DNA of 64,000 nucleotides. Origin: Ktedonospora formicarum (GTDB taxonomy: Bacteria > Chloroflexota > Ktedonobacteria > Ktedonobacterales > Ktedonobacteraceae). The stretch is taken from the NCBI RefSeq assembly GCF_016587355.1, contig NZ_BNJF01000009.1, positions 245,451 to 309,450 of the forward strand. Reading direction: 5' to 3'. Shown piece by piece: positions 39,224 through 54,200 of the stretch (positions within the stretch are counted from its first letter, which is position 1; every line of letters starts with the position of its first letter). Below the pieces are notes generated by a model that saw only the letters and a list, made by a program, of their open reading frames with translations, was not told the DNA's origin and did no database searches. The translations under genes and the position numbers were made by a program.

Positions 39224-42200
39224 ATGTCAACGGAAAGAACTATTTGTCTACTCTTCAAGAAACTTGTTTTGACCCCTTGGACGTCACCGCAGGATGGGTG
39301 AGACCAAGATCAACGCCAATCACCTCCTCAGAAGGGGAGACCACAGGATCAGGAAGGCTTACCACCACATGCAGCGAGTAGGTGCCTTGGCGAAAACAGA
39401 GGTCAGTGCTACACACCTTGCCGCCAAGGTACGTGTGGGCGTGGGCGGGAACGGCGAAGGAGAGGTGGACACGCCCTGCGATGGTGGCGAGACTACAGGT
39501 GAGCGTCTCCCACTTGACCCAGGAGGAACGAGCATCGTAGCGGAGAGGACAGAGACGTGAGCGAGGAGCACGTGTTTTGCGCCCCTTGTTGAGACGAGCA
39601 AGGGCACTTTTCATGGCTTCAGTGGCTTTGACACGAGCGGCACACACCAGTTGAGCAGGCAGGTGAGGATACTGCGCACGCAAGTCAGAGTAGGTGCGCT
39701 TATGCAGCTCCACACTGTTGCGACACCTCGTGTGAAAGCCCTCATCAGTCACGGCATTGCGCGCACGCGGTATGTTGGTGCAACGTCTGCTGCAAAAGGG
39801 CCGCTTGCTCATCGGTCGGATGCAGGTGTAAAACAAGTGTTCTATCCATGCAAGCAGTCTCTCATAGTAAACCTGTTTTGTCAAGGAGATGGGCTTTCCA
39901 CCGCCCTCTCCACCCAGAGAAAGGAACGCTTCTTTCCTCCCCCTGTCTGCAAGGACAGGGGGAGGAAAGAAGCGGAGGTTTTGATGAAATTAATCGGCGA
40001 CCTGCTGGGCTTGGGGAGCTCCGTTAGTAGCGGCTTCACGGAAAAGCTTCCCACGATCACGCGAAATGATCTCGATCTCAGGATGGGTGCGCAACCATGC
40101 TTTTGTGGTTTTCACTGCACGATCAGCCAACAACTGCACGACTTGTCGCTTCCCAAGATCAACGAAGATTGTCCCGTAGGAATGGCCTTTCTTCCATGTT
40201 AATTCGTCTATCCCAATCGTACGAATGGAGCCTTAATAGGGGAATGATCGATAGGAATGCCTCCAGATGACTCATATAGGTTCTATTGCTTGTATTCTAT
40301 CACAGGAAGCACTCCTCCCCGAAGCAAGCAGACACACTGAATATGTCCAAGAGCCTCTTTTGCTCAACGAATGGATGGCTCTGCATAACCAGCCCAACTG
40401 GTTGGCCTCGCCGCAACACTACCTACAAGCTACTTATTTTAGATTGGTTGACTGAACCGTCTATTTTTCGCTTGACACCCGCACTACTGAGTGTTACTAT
40501 ATAGGGGTAGTAAGTAATACAGCATACCAGTCATACAGAATAGCAGGGGGTGATTGCGCTGGAAAACCTAACGGAAATGCTCAAAGGTGTGCTTGAGGGC
40601 TGCGTCCTTGAAATTATAAGCCGCAAAGAAACCTATGGCTACGAAATCACGCGGCGGCTGAACGCCCTGGGCTTCACAGATGTTGTGGATGGAACGGTGT
40701 ACACCATCCTGGTCCGGCTTGAAAGAAGCAAGCTGGTAGAGGTCATTAAAAAGCCCTCTGACGTAGGGCCTCCACGAAAGTTTTTTACGCTCAACGACGC
40801 GGGGCGTGAGGAACTGCGGAGGTTCTGGGAAAAATGGAAATTCGTATCATCAAAAATGAACGAGTTAGAGGAGAAAAAATAGTCAGGAACCCCATGCCTG
40901 AAGGACAGGGGTATCCAGAGGCAGGAGATTTTGATGAATTTTTGGGAAAAAATTACAGGCAGCGACATGACGAAAGAATTGAAAACTTTTGAGGCGCGAG
41001 CCAAGAAGCTGCCAGCTGATTATCAAGCGGCATGGAAAGAAATTCAGGCCAATCTTTGGCCATACTCAGATTTCACCGGTCGCAACCTTATGCCAATTCT
41101 CGACGGTGCGCTTGGCTTGCTCGAAGAAGCAGCGGCTGACGGTCAGAGTGTCCAAGAGGTTTTGGGTGACGATATCAAAGGCTTCTGTTCAGCGCTGGCC
41201 GGAGAAGAAGGGGCAAAGTCTTATCGCGACAAGTGGCGCGAACAACTCAACAATAATATCGCGAAAAAATTAGGTAAATAGGAGGATAAAATGACCATAC
41301 GGGATATCATCGAAGGCAAAAAAGAGTGGCGAGCGCACGTGGCGCGTGTCAAAGCGCTCCCGCAAGAGTATCAGATTGTTTATAAAGAGATTCAAAAATA
41401 TCTCTTTAAGGTCGGCCCTGTTGAGCTAACTGAGGGGACGGGTTTGCTCTCGGGGATTGTCGATCTTTTTGAAGAGGGCGTGGCCTTGGGGAAAGGCGTG
41501 CTCGATGTAACGGGCAGTGATGTAGCGGCTTTCTGCGACGATCTCACCAAAGATTCAAAAACGTACGCTGACATCTATCAAGAATCTGTTCACCAAGAAG
41601 TGAACAAGGGCACGGATAAAACAGAGTAAAAGAGGATATCGTGACGGAAAAAGCAATTAAAGTGAAGGGCCTGCAAAAGTCCTACAAACAGCTTCACGTC
41701 CTCAAGGGCGTAGATTTCGAGGTGGAAAAAGGCAGTATTTTCGCCCTGCTTGGCTCCAACGGTGCGGGCAAGACCACACTGATCAAAATCCTCACCACGC
41801 TACTCAAACAGGACGAGGGAACGGCCATCGTCAACGGATATGATGTGGCGTCACAGCCAGCCCACGTGCGGCAATCGTTCAGTCTGACTGGGCAATTTGC
41901 CGCCGTGGATGAGGTACTGACCGGGCGAGAAAATCTGATCATGATCGCCAGACTCCGACACGTCAAGCATCCGCGCCAGGTGGCTGACGAGTTGCTGACT
42001 CGCTTCGGGTTAACCGAGGCTGCCAACCGCAGGGCCTCGACGTATTCCGGCGGGATGCGCCGCAGACTTGACATTACCATGAGCCTGGTGGGAACACCGC
42101 CGATCCTGTTCCTTGACGAGCCAACCACCGGGCTTGACCCTGAGGCGCGCATCGAAATGTGGAAGGTGATGAAAGGACTTGCGGATGACGGGATGACCGT

Positions 42201-45200
42201 TTTCCTGACTACGCAGTACCTGGACGAGGCGGAACAGCTAGCGGATCGCATTGCCATTCTCCATGAGGGCAAGATCATCGCCAGCGGCACACTCACGGAG
42301 CTCAAACAGCTCTTTCCACCTGCGGAAGTGGAGTATGTGGAAAAACAGCCAACCCTGGAAGAGATTTTCCTTGCCATCATTGGCAAGAAGGAGGGGAAGT
42401 AAATGCAAACCGTCCAGAAGCCGGAAGCCATCCAGCACCACTTTTTCAGCGATATGAGCGTAATGCTTGGTCGTTCGATGCGCCATATTTTCCGCAGTAT
42501 GGACACCATCTTTACGGTCACGATCACGCCCATTGCGATGATGTTGCTCTTCGTGTATGTGTTTGGAGGTGCCATTCAAACCGGGACCGACAATTATGTC
42601 AATTACCTGGTCCCTGGGATCTTATTAATTTCGATCGCCAGCGGGATCGCCTATACCGCGTACCGTTTGTTTACCGATGTGCAGAAGGGCATCATTGAGC
42701 GCTTTCGCTCCATGCCCATCGCTCCTTCCACCCTGCTGTGGGGGCATGTCCTGACCTCGATGGTCTCCAATGGGCTTTCGCTCATCGTCATCATGTTGGT
42801 CGCCTTGTTGATGGGCTTTCGTTCCTCGGCGAGCATCCTGTCCTGGCTGGCTGTCGCTGGCATCCTCGCATTGTTTACGCTGGCGTTAACCTGGGTGGCA
42901 GTGATTCCTGGATTGACCGCCAAATCAATCGATGGTGCATCGGCCTTTTCCTATCCACTGATCTTCCTGCCCTTCATCAGCTCGGCGTTTGTGCCGACCA
43001 CGTCGATGCCGTTCATCGTCAGAGTCTTTGCCGAAAATCAGCCGGTGACAGCGATTGTGGATAGCATCCGGGCATTACTCGCTGGACAGCCAGTCTCGAA
43101 TAGCATATGGGTTGCGCTTGCATGGTGCGTCGGCATTCTGGTTGTTGCCTACATCTTCGCGATGCGGGCCTATAGAAAGCGCGCGTAAAAGCGGACTGCT
43201 TCAGGAAAGTAACGACTCCTTTGTCAAAGTTGATTGGCAAAGATGGGGGGTGTCGGGGGCTGACGTCCCTCTGCGTCTCTCCCTTGCCGCTGCAGGCGGC
43301 ATGCGCACCTTTCACATGAAGTTTGAGAGCGTACTCCTAAAGAGAAAGAAGAAAGAAGATGCAGACCAATTCCAATCGCGAACAGCTCACAGCCTCCTAT
43401 GACTGGTATCGTCAGATGCGCGAGACCCAGCCCGTGTTCTTCGACCCAAATATCCAGGCCTGGCACCTCTTCCGCTACGACGATGTGCTACGCGTGCTCA
43501 GCGATCACGCGACCTTTTCTTCCGATGAGAGCAGCTTCCTGCCACCTGAGTACCGCAATGCGACTCCGATCAGTTCAAGCATGCTCCGTATGGACCCACC
43601 GCGTCATCGCAAGTTGCGCAATCTCGTCTCGCTCGCCTTCACGCCGCGCATGGTCGCTCACATGGAATCGCGCATCCAGGAGATCACCAATGGCTTGCTT
43701 GACCAGGTTCAGGCTGTGGGTGAGATGGATGTGATCAGGGATCTGGCCTATCCTCTGCCTATCACCGTCATCGCAGAGATATTGGGAGTTCCCGCTGAGC
43801 GGCGTGAGGAGTTCAAGCAGTGGTCTGATGCTTCCGTTGGGGGAGGTGAGGAATCGACACCAGAGGAGATCCAGGCGATCATGCAGGCCATGGAGAACAT
43901 GAAGGCCTACTTCAATCAAGTCTTTGAGGAGCGGCGTGCGCATCCCCAGAACGACCTGGTGAGCGCACTGCTCCAGGCGGAAGTAGGTGGTGAGCACCTG
44001 AGCAATGAGGAATTGCTGGGGTTCTGCGTGCTGCTGCTGGTCGCGGGCAACGAGACCACGACCAATCTCATTGGCAATACCATCCTTTGCCTCGATGAGC
44101 ATCCAGGAAGCGTGGAACGTCTGCGTGCCAACCGTGAGCTGGTGCCGGGTGCGCTTGAAGAGGCCCTGCGCTACTATTCGCCGATCAAAGTCACGATACG
44201 CGGGACCACGACCGAGACGACCATTGGCGATCAGCGCATAGAAGCGGGCAAGTTGCTCTTTGCCTGGATTGCCTCAGCAGATCGCGATGAGGCCCAGTTC
44301 CCCAATGCCAGTCAGTTCCTGCTTGATCGTGAGCCCAATCGGCACCTGGGCTTCGGACGTGGTGTTCATTTCTGTCTAGGCGCTCCCCTGGCGCGCTTGG
44401 AGGCGAAGATCGCGCTCAACACGATGCTCGACCGCCTGCCCGGCTCCTGGCAAGTACCTGATGTGCCACTCTCTCCGATCAAGAGCTCGTCCGTCTTTGG
44501 AGTAAAGCAGTTACCCTTAACCTGGGAAAAGTAACAGAGCGTGAGTGCTGGCGAGCAGATCCCTCTCCGATGACTGATAAGAGTCCTCCCAAGCGATTCT
44601 CCCAGCCATCGGAGGGATCTGCCAATGGCCTTTCGGCGTTTTTCTGACGAAAAATCAGTTCGCATCAGACGCGACTTCTTCTTTATCTATGTTGAATGTG
44701 TAGAAGAGTCAGGCAGGGTCTTCAGGGGTGCTCAGGATAAAAGGGCATGGTTGCCGCTTTTGCCGTGCCTCCCTGGAAAAAGGAAAGAAAAAGGAGTGTG
44801 CGTCATGCCATCCCAGATTGTTCATCGGGTCCTTGAACTTCTCAGCAACGCCAATCTGCTCACAGAGGTAACGGAAGAGGAGATACAAGGGCCGGAAGAA
44901 GACACATCTCTCATTGCCGCAGTAGGTCCGCTCTTGTATTCAGAGCATTCCGACCTGTGCCGATTCCTCTATTACGATGCGGAATATCTTTACGAGGAAA
45001 ATGACCTGATCAGGCTGCTCCATGAGTTTGCCGAGGCAACAGCCGGAGAATGGCCCCTCCAGAATGTACAGGCGGACTGGGACGGCTTGCAGGCAAATGT
45101 GGTCTTTGTTTTTTACGATCAGCATATCAGCTGGACATTTCAACAGGAGTCAGATTGGGTGAGTTGCGAATTCTATGAGCGAATTGGAGCATTTGCGCAA

Positions 45201-48200
45201 CACCATTTACCTGGAGTGTTCGTGAATCTCCCCACCAGCGATCAATGTGCTTGTCACCTTTACCTGCCCAAGGAGATCGCTGCGGAAGTGGCCTTCCTGG
45301 CAATGCTGACCGAGGAGTCAGAACTCGATCACACGCTGTTGATGAACGTCTTTGCGGAAGTGCAACGTCTGGGATGGCTCGTGGATGTGCCATTTGCTCG
45401 GCAGATCTGCGGTGCAAGCAGCCTGTCATTGCTCGAAGCATGGTTGCCAGGCCATGTTATGGTCTGCTCCCTCTGGACCGAGAACAGCCTGCTGCTCTCA
45501 AGCAATGGCTGTGATTACTACGAGGGCGTGATCAGGGATCTGGCTCAGCTGACACGTGGTGAATGGAACCCGCAGCAGGTGTGGTGTTGGAACGATGAAG
45601 AGAAGCCAGGGATCAGCATTGCATTCGACTTCAGGAACGAGCACGTTACCTGGCATCTGCCACTGGTGGCTTCGCAGGTGGCAGAAACCTTTTCCGCTTA
45701 CCTTACACTGTTCGCCAAAGATTTTCTGAGCGGAGACTTTGTGGAGGTGCGCATGAACCAAGGCGAAAGTGCCTACCTTTATCTGCAGAGAGCTTCCGCA
45801 AAAGCCTTGCAAAGATAAACAAAGTGGGAAACTGTACTATGAGAGAATTCGCTCTACATTGAGACGTATTGGCATTGTGAGAGCAAGGATGTTGGATTAT
45901 AAGGAGCATTCAATATGTGGGTTTTGGGGAAAGCTCTAGCGAATGGGGAAATAGGAGCATGTGGTGTATCTGGAGGCATTGGAGAGTATAATGAAAGGCC
46001 ATGTATGGATAAGCACTGTACCACTATCATAGTGGGCTGTGCTCCAATCTACGATATCTGCCAACCTTTCTCGAAAGGCTTCTAACTCTCTTTCCCGTTC
46101 CTCTTCATTTGGCATAGATGAACCCCTCCACACAAAATCAATTTCTATAACAAAGGTCTGACTTTCGTTTTGAGAGATATATCGAGCAATAGTTCCCAGA
46201 AACAGAAAGTTTCCTGATAGCTTGATTTCTGCCAGAGGATCTTTGTGTAAAGGCCTGAATAGAGAGAACTTTCAATTGCCGATGTGCTTCTCTTTCTTCT
46301 CTTATAGAGAGGCAACGACAGGAAGAGGATCAAGAGCAGCACGTTTCTCTTCGAGTACCCAAGGGATAGAGCAGGTAAATTCCATTTGGAGAGCGGGCCG
46401 TGGAAATCCTGATGACAGAAGGTCATTCTGCTCGGTAATAGCCACCTCAAAATGATCATCTATCTGGACATAATTTGGGCCATTAGTTGTGCTGATCATT
46501 CGCCCAACCAGATGATAAAAGCCCCCATAAGATGCGTGTGTCTTCTCGGGATTGGTATAAAGTGTGTAGACCTCAGCTTCTTTCTCTGGAGAAATCCCCA
46601 GGGTTCGGAAAAGGCTCATAACCGCTGATGAATGGGCGAGCTTCGCGCTGCAAGCAGCAAAATAGTTCTGACAGTCATCACATCCACAAGCACTAATGGG
46701 CAGCTCGTTCAGATATGCAGCGTGTGTAGCCTCTCGATCAACTTCAATTAACCATCTACCAATTTGTAAGGGCTCAAATGGCATAGATTTCCTCCCAAGA
46801 TATGCGTTTCTTATCATGTCAAGGCGCACATCGGAGCACATATAGATCTTGGATACTTTCTTTTTCAAGAGTGGCCTAACTTCCAAGCACTTCTCTTGAG
46901 CACTGCCTTGCTATGATGTGAGCCAAAACTGGTATTAGGTTGCGGGAATTCGGTATGATCAAGTGATTCCACAGCCTGTTCGAGCACAAGGGCAGGTTCA
47001 AAAGTCTCAGGACTCGGTGTGAGTAAAGTTGCTGTCAACCATTTGATTGAGTATAAAGCCATAGAGCAGGAAAAGCGAGCTGGGAGCTGCTGCTATGTGA
47101 CTCTACGTATAGCAGATAACTCAACGCTATGCAGACCACCAATCGCCAACGAGAAGGCGTATCTTTCCCAAGAGTGTACCCACATGAGGCTCTTTCTTAC
47201 GAATGAGTACTATAACCGTGATAATACAATGAATGGCCAATAATATCACTATCATGCTGATCTATAAAGGCCTACATGTGAAATGGTATTGTATTGGCTG
47301 AAATAGGGCATATATCCTGATGCTGCTTGTGTGATTGATCTAATATGGAGATGGGTTCTTTACTTTAAAGTACTTTTTCTATGCATGCATAAAAACTGTG
47401 CCTTGATGATACTGAGCCGTTTCCCAGTCCAAAACGTCTGAAAGTTCCTCTTGAAAGGTTTGAAGGTGCTGCTCGCGTGACTCTTGGTCAGGCATAATGC
47501 CGGTCTTCCAAATAAGTAATATTTCTATTTGGTCAGGACTCCCTTCAAAGCGAATCATATATCTTGCAACCGTTCCTGGAAAATTATGTAGACCCTCACG
47601 TCTGATTTTCGCTAATTTTTTGTCTAAAGCTCCTTGCTTTCCAGCTTGTACATTTGCAGTAATTGAGGTCACTAACAAAGCGTTGTCTTTGGTTGAGCTA
47701 TGCCAAGAAGGTGTTTTTGTTCGTGGTCTACCGACAGATCGTTGTTGAAATTGTTCAACCTCCTCTCGTGGGATAAGTAACATATTGGAGACACGAACTG
47801 CCTGAAGCCGTTTGTTTTCTACATAAAAATAGACCATTTTATCTGTTACATTTAAGAGAGCCGCAGCTTCTTTTACAGATAGGTACCCAACAAGTTTAGG
47901 AATATCATCATTTTCACCCATGATTCCAGTGTATACTTTTCTATAATTTTGGTAATATTTCCCAATTTTCAAATAAATTGAAAATATTAGAAAAGCATGG
48001 TATACTCATTTTAGAAGAGATATCTAAAAGAGTTAATTGAAGAAATCCAAAGTTGCAAAACGGTAACAATTAGCAAGGAAATGAATACAGAATCATGTAT
48101 GAGAGAAAGAAAAAACCAACACTGGAACAGGTTCGGATGCTCTTTCCTTTCGAGGTTCCTGATCTGGCACGAGCAGCAAGAGTCGAGGTTGGCACTGTCT

Positions 48201-51200
48201 ACCAGGCACTACTCATGCGCCCCATTCATCGAGAAGATGCTGAGAAGATTGTTAAAGCACTCTCTACACATACGCATCTCACACTCTCCTTAGGGCACAT
48301 CAACATCGTGCTCTGGGAAGACTATTTGACCCTCTGGCTCATTCATGCGACAAATGCTACACCGCCAGAGGCACAGGAAGGATTGGAGAATGCCTATCAT
48401 CTGGTGTATGCACGTGACCAACATGAGGCAACCTTGCGGGCTCAAAGCTGGCTTGCTCACCATACCCATTTGCCAGTTCACACCTTCACGTCCTGCCCCG
48501 ATGGGTTTGTGATTGGACGATTACGACTCTTTGGCCTAAGACCAGATGACGAGACTGATGAAGCGTCTTTCGAGGCCCCTTTCTAACATCATGTACTAGC
48601 CGATTTGCTGTGGCATCAGGACAAGCGCATGAGCGCTCGCCCTTCTATTAGTGCGCCCAAAAAAGGAGTTCACCACATATGTTTCATGCCTCTCTATTGC
48701 TGTACTCACTCTCGGGTTCCAGTGGACTGCTTGATCCACTTGCCCCGGCAGAGCAGGCAAGGGTAGTTGCTCAGTATCAGATGTGTCAGAAGGTGCTTCG
48801 TGAACCTTTGCCGGAACTCGATAATGACACCCTTACGCTCTCTACACCCAGGATGATCTTGGATCTGGGATGTGGACCCCATGGGCAATGGGCATGTGAT
48901 GTAGCCTTTGACTATCCCTCCTGTCATATCTTTGGCGTCTCGACACTCCCGCTCTATATCGAGCAAGCAGAGCACACTCGCCGTCTGCAAGAGTTGTCAT
49001 GTGCCCGCTTCATCTTGATGGACTTTGAGCGAGAGCTCTGCTTTCCAGATCGCTTCTTTGATGTGATCAATGGACGCTTTCTCTGTTCGAGCCTCCCACA
49101 TGCCTACTGGCAACACCTTCTGCGAGAGTGTTTGCGTGTCCTGCGTCCAGGAGGCATGCTTCGCCTTACTGAGTGTAGCGATGCCACATGTACCAGTTCC
49201 GCCTGTGAAGCACTCAGTCAGTATGTTCATGATGCTGCGCAACGGAGCGTGATTCTCTCACACGTCCCCAAGCCCAGGTATGGACGAACAGCAGCCTTCA
49301 CTCCTCAGGCATCTTCCTGGCAGGAGATGCTGCTCGAATGGTTGCCGCGTCTCGGGTATCAGGCGATCAGCAGCACAACGCATATGCTCGACTTTTCCGC
49401 AGGTAGCCTCTACCAGCAGAGTATGTTCCGCAATGCGCAGTCCTTCTTCTGTCAGCTTGCTCCTCGGCTCTGCCAGTCTCTCGACCTGACACCAGCTCAC
49501 CTTGAGGCGTTGTGTGAGCGGATGCATGCAGAAATGCTTGACCCCACCTTTACCGGGCAGTGGACGCTTCAGGTAGTTCGCGCACACAAAGGAGGCCACA
49601 CATGGTGGTGACACCAATGCGAGTGAGAGTGGGTGGAATGACAACTGCCCGCCCTCAGCAAGAGAAGGTGCTGCTTACTACTGATACTCCTGAAGCAAAA
49701 GATGGTGACGTATTTCCGTATCGTGTAGGCATGCGTTTCTCGCAGAAGATTCCCGTTGCAATGGTTCATGCGACCGCAATGGCGGCTCTATCACAGATCT
49801 TCGCTCTCTCTACTCGCGTCGTGCTCTCGTTTTGCCAGCGAAGGTGTAGAAGGAAAATGATCATGGTGACATTCAACACAACACATGTCTATTCCCTGCC
49901 ATTGGCAATCCTTGTTGACATTCTCTCAGCCAGATGTACCAGCCTGGTACTTCGAACCACACTGCATGTTCATGTCCCACAGGCTCGCCTTGCTGGGACA
50001 CAGGACGCACTGGTGGAAATTCTTCTGGAGCATGGAATGGTGTGCGACTGTCAGGTGCGTAGCCGTGCCACGGGGCAGCGACTTATGGAGCATGATGTGG
50101 CCCTCACTTTCCTATATGGTGTTGGCGTGCTCGAATGGCAGGTCACTCCATGTTCCAGCCTTTTCGGAGATCATGCGCCTCTAGTTCCCACATCAGAGGT
50201 ACGTCAGGTGCCTTCCGAGGTTGTTCCTATCTCTTCGCTCTCACTTCATGATGTGCATCTTGCTTCGCTCCCTGTACGCGTTCGGCAGGTGCTTCTGCTT
50301 GCCAACGGCGAGCGAAGTTTGCGGGACATTGCTTCTCTACTCTCGCTCTCGACGGAAGAGGCGAGCCGACTGCTGAGGATGCTCTCTGAGCGCCAGTTGC
50401 TGTGCTGGCAGGGCAGCACCTCATGAAGCTCATATGGGAGGGCTTACTGGTCGTTCTTATTTCTCATTCGCGCTTTTCTCAGTTATGATTTTTCGCTCTT
50501 TTTTGTAAGGAGGATACACAACGTCTATGGACGAACACGTTACCCATCATCCGTCTGCCTCCTCAGATGCGTGGTCGCATGCCATGCTTGGGGAGCAAAA
50601 CTTCTGGAGTGCGAAAGGGTTCCTCGCCTGGTGGTATCGAGTGTCTGCGCCGCCACCTGCACCACTTGGGGCGACCTTTCAGCAGCGTGATCTGGTGCGT
50701 CGTGGGCGCATCGCCAGTGCCATTCTGCTCTTTCTGGCTGCGATTTTGTTGTTGGTGGCACCTCTCGGCTGGTTTGGCCCTAACAAACAGATTCTGTATA
50801 CGGCGCTCATTGTCTGGGCAACCATTGCCGTATGTGTGGTGCTCAATCGTCGCAAGCATGTCAATCTGGTGGGATGCCTGCTCTGTCTTGCCGTCAATAC
50901 TGGCATGTATGTGAGCATTTTGCGTGCCCCTGGTGGCCTGGGGGTCGATGACAAAGATATTCTCTATCTTCTGGTCTTTTCAGAGCTCTTGCTTGGGGCG
51001 ATTCTGCCAGCCTCCTGGATTGTGATCCCGCTGGTGGTTAATCTGGCCTTTAGTGTCTGTGCGTTGACCCTGCTTCCCCATACACCTGCTCTCACAGGAC
51101 TGCTCCAGAGCAGTCAGTTTCTAATTGTGTTTCGAGTCTTTCAGATGCATTTGCTGATCACAGGGGTGCTCTGGATTCTCAATATCCATGCACGTGAAAG

Positions 51201-54200
51201 TGTCCAGCGAGCCAATCAGGCGGAGGAGGTGGCACGTTTACAGCGTGACATGGGGCATCTGGCAACGGCACGAGTCCAGGAAGCTGAGCAGTTGACGCAG
51301 GCGGTTGAAGGGTTGGTACAGACACTGACTCAGGTCATGCGTGGGAGCCTGCAGGCACGTGTTCCTAATCAGCATGGTGGGTCGTTCTGGGCGCTGGGTG
51401 CACTCCTCAATAGCCTCCTGACCCGCTACCAGCGAGCAGTGATGGACGCGCGAGAAGTGCAGCTTCTGCGGCTCACCGTTCATCAACACAAGACGACACA
51501 CCAGATTGCCTCCCAGCTTACTCGGGAGCAAGCACTGGTCCAGGAAGCTATCGTTGAGGCGCTTCGTGAACAATGCCCCTTGAGGCTTCCAGAAGAGGTG
51601 GTGCTCCTGGAACCATTTCTCCACCCCTTGCTCGGATGCCGAATTGTCTCACCGTCTGTCGCAATGCCAACGACATGGACGGAGTCACCTCTCCCAGCAG
51701 GCAACGTAACGGCTTCAATACCGCCAGAAGTGTCCTTTCTTTCTCCTTCAATGCCTGTGCGGGAGGCACCATTGCACATGCAGGAAACCCTTGTATTGGG
51801 TGCACGTCCTTTGATGGAGTCAGAGACCCCATTGCGTCCCTTCACACCCACTCAACATCAGTTTATGGTTTCACCAACCTCATTCAAAGGCACGAATGGA
51901 GATCATGCATGACTAACCTAGATGCTTCCCAACACGAGTATGAGGCTCACAAGACAGAACAGATGGAGTCAATTGCACACGCTAGATCTGCTATCCTCGA
52001 CCCCAGGCACTGGGGGCACTATACCATGAAAGCATTTGCCCAGATCTCACCACTCTATGAGACATTCGCACAACACCTTGTGGGAGATCATGAGATGGAA
52101 GCGCTCGTCGCACTCGTCGATCCCAACCAACCCATCCTGGTGACCTTCTTTACGGCGGTCAATGTGCTGCTTTACGGCGAGCCGGATGATCCGCTGGCAG
52201 CCTTTTACCCTTCATTCACCCCATCGCCACGCCCAGTTGGGGAGGTGTATCCTTTCTTTCGCGACTTTTGCCTTCGGCACCAGGAGGCATTACGGCAGAT
52301 GTTGCCCACTATGCGTCTGCAAACCAACGAGCCAACGCGGTGTGCGAACCTCGTCCCGGCCTTTGAGAAGGTGTTTCGGTTGGGGCATCGTCGTCCCCTC
52401 GCGATGATTGAGATTGGCTGTAGTGCGGGATTAAATCTCAGATGGGATCAGTATCGCTACTACTATTTGCAAGCCAACGATCCTCAAAAGGGCCAGCCCT
52501 GGGTTGTCTCCACCTTTGGGAATCCGTTTTCTCCTGTCCTCATTCAGTGCACACTCGAAGGAGAGCAACGTCCTCCCTTGCCACATGGCATCACCATGCC
52601 GCCGATCGCCCAGCGGGTTGGAATTGATCTCGCTCCTCTTGATATCAACAAAGAAGAGGATCAGCGCCTGCTGAGTGCCTGCATCTGGCCCGAAGAAGTG
52701 GCACGCCATCAACTCTTGCGGAATGCCATTAGCATGGCACGCAAGGAACATCCCCTGCCGATCATCACAGGTGATGCCTGTGAGGTGCTCCCAGAGCTGC
52801 TTGAGGCATTGCCTCCAGAGGTGACTCCCTGCATCTATCACAGTTATGCCCTGGAGCAAGGGCCAGTGCAGGTACGTGATCAGATCCTTGCCCTCGTGCA
52901 AGAAGCGTCTGCGACGCGTGACCTCTACCGTGTGTCACTAGAAATGAATGCAGCCCAGTGGAATGCGCCCCGTCTGGAACTCTTTGCCTATCATGGCGGC
53001 TCGTTAGCACGTTATAGTCATCTGGCGGATTGCTCCGTGCATGGGGAACGCATGCGCTGGCTTGCTCCTTTCTGAATTTTATATAGGCAGGGAGGTATGC
53101 TCGCGTAAGCAAGAAGGCTCCCTGCCTCGGTGCTTAGTATGGTGAAAAAGAAATGGAGATATTGAATGACCGATGCGCCGTTGTCATCGTCACCATCTGG
53201 AGAAGACCCAAAGGCTTCAGAGGAGGCGCTTCTGGGAAGTGTGGATACCATGCAAGCTATTACCCTCAATACGCTCACATTTCCGGGAGCTCGTGTAACA
53301 GTAGGGTATCGCATCGCCTTTACTCTGGCGAGTGCCGTTGGGGGACTTTCCAGTGTGTGTATTAAGCAGCTGCTTTTGCCGATTCAAGTCAGTGCCCTTG
53401 ATCCAGTTTCAACCAATACATCCTTCGCGCTGGTTGCCTCCATTGGAGCGCTCGCGGGCCTTATAGCCTCTCCCTTGTCTGGGGCACTCTCTGATAGGAC
53501 AACGCTCAGATGGGGAAGACGACGACCCTGGATCTGCGGTGGTGTGCTTGTCGCAGCCTGTGGTTTGCTTATCATGGCTCGTGCGACAAGCATCCCTCTG
53601 TTGCTGTTCGGGGAGATCCTGGCCCAAATCGGTGTCGATACGGTGCTTTCGTGTGTGACGGCAATCCTGGCCGATCAGGTGCCACCTGCTCGTCGTCCAC
53701 TGCTCTCGGCGTTGAATGGGATGGCTCCCATTGTTGGTGGCATTCTGGGTCTGGTAGCTGTAACTTTGTTCACACAGACAAGCGATATCGCGCTGGGCTA
53801 TGTGCTGCTCGCAGGAGCGTCTGTGTGTTGTACGTTTCCCTTTGTGTTCATGATACGAGAGGCTCCGCTGGATCGTGAGGCTCGACCACCATTCCATCTA
53901 CTCACGTTCATAGCCGGGTTTGTGGCTCCTTTGCGCTCGCGTGATTTTGCCTTGACTGTGCTCTCACGTTGCCTGGTGTTTCTCAGTTTTACCTTGCTGG
54001 GAGCCTATCTGCTCTTCTTCCTTTGTGCCAGGCTTGGGTTCTCGCTCGCAGAAGCCAAAGTTGGAGTGACGCTCTTCCAGGCGCTCTCAACGGCTCTGGT
54101 GTTACCGATCTCTGTACTGGGTGGTATGCTGGCGCATCGGGTGCAACGCCTCAAGCCTTTTGTCATTGTGGGGGTGCTTGTGATGGCGGCTGGGTTGCTC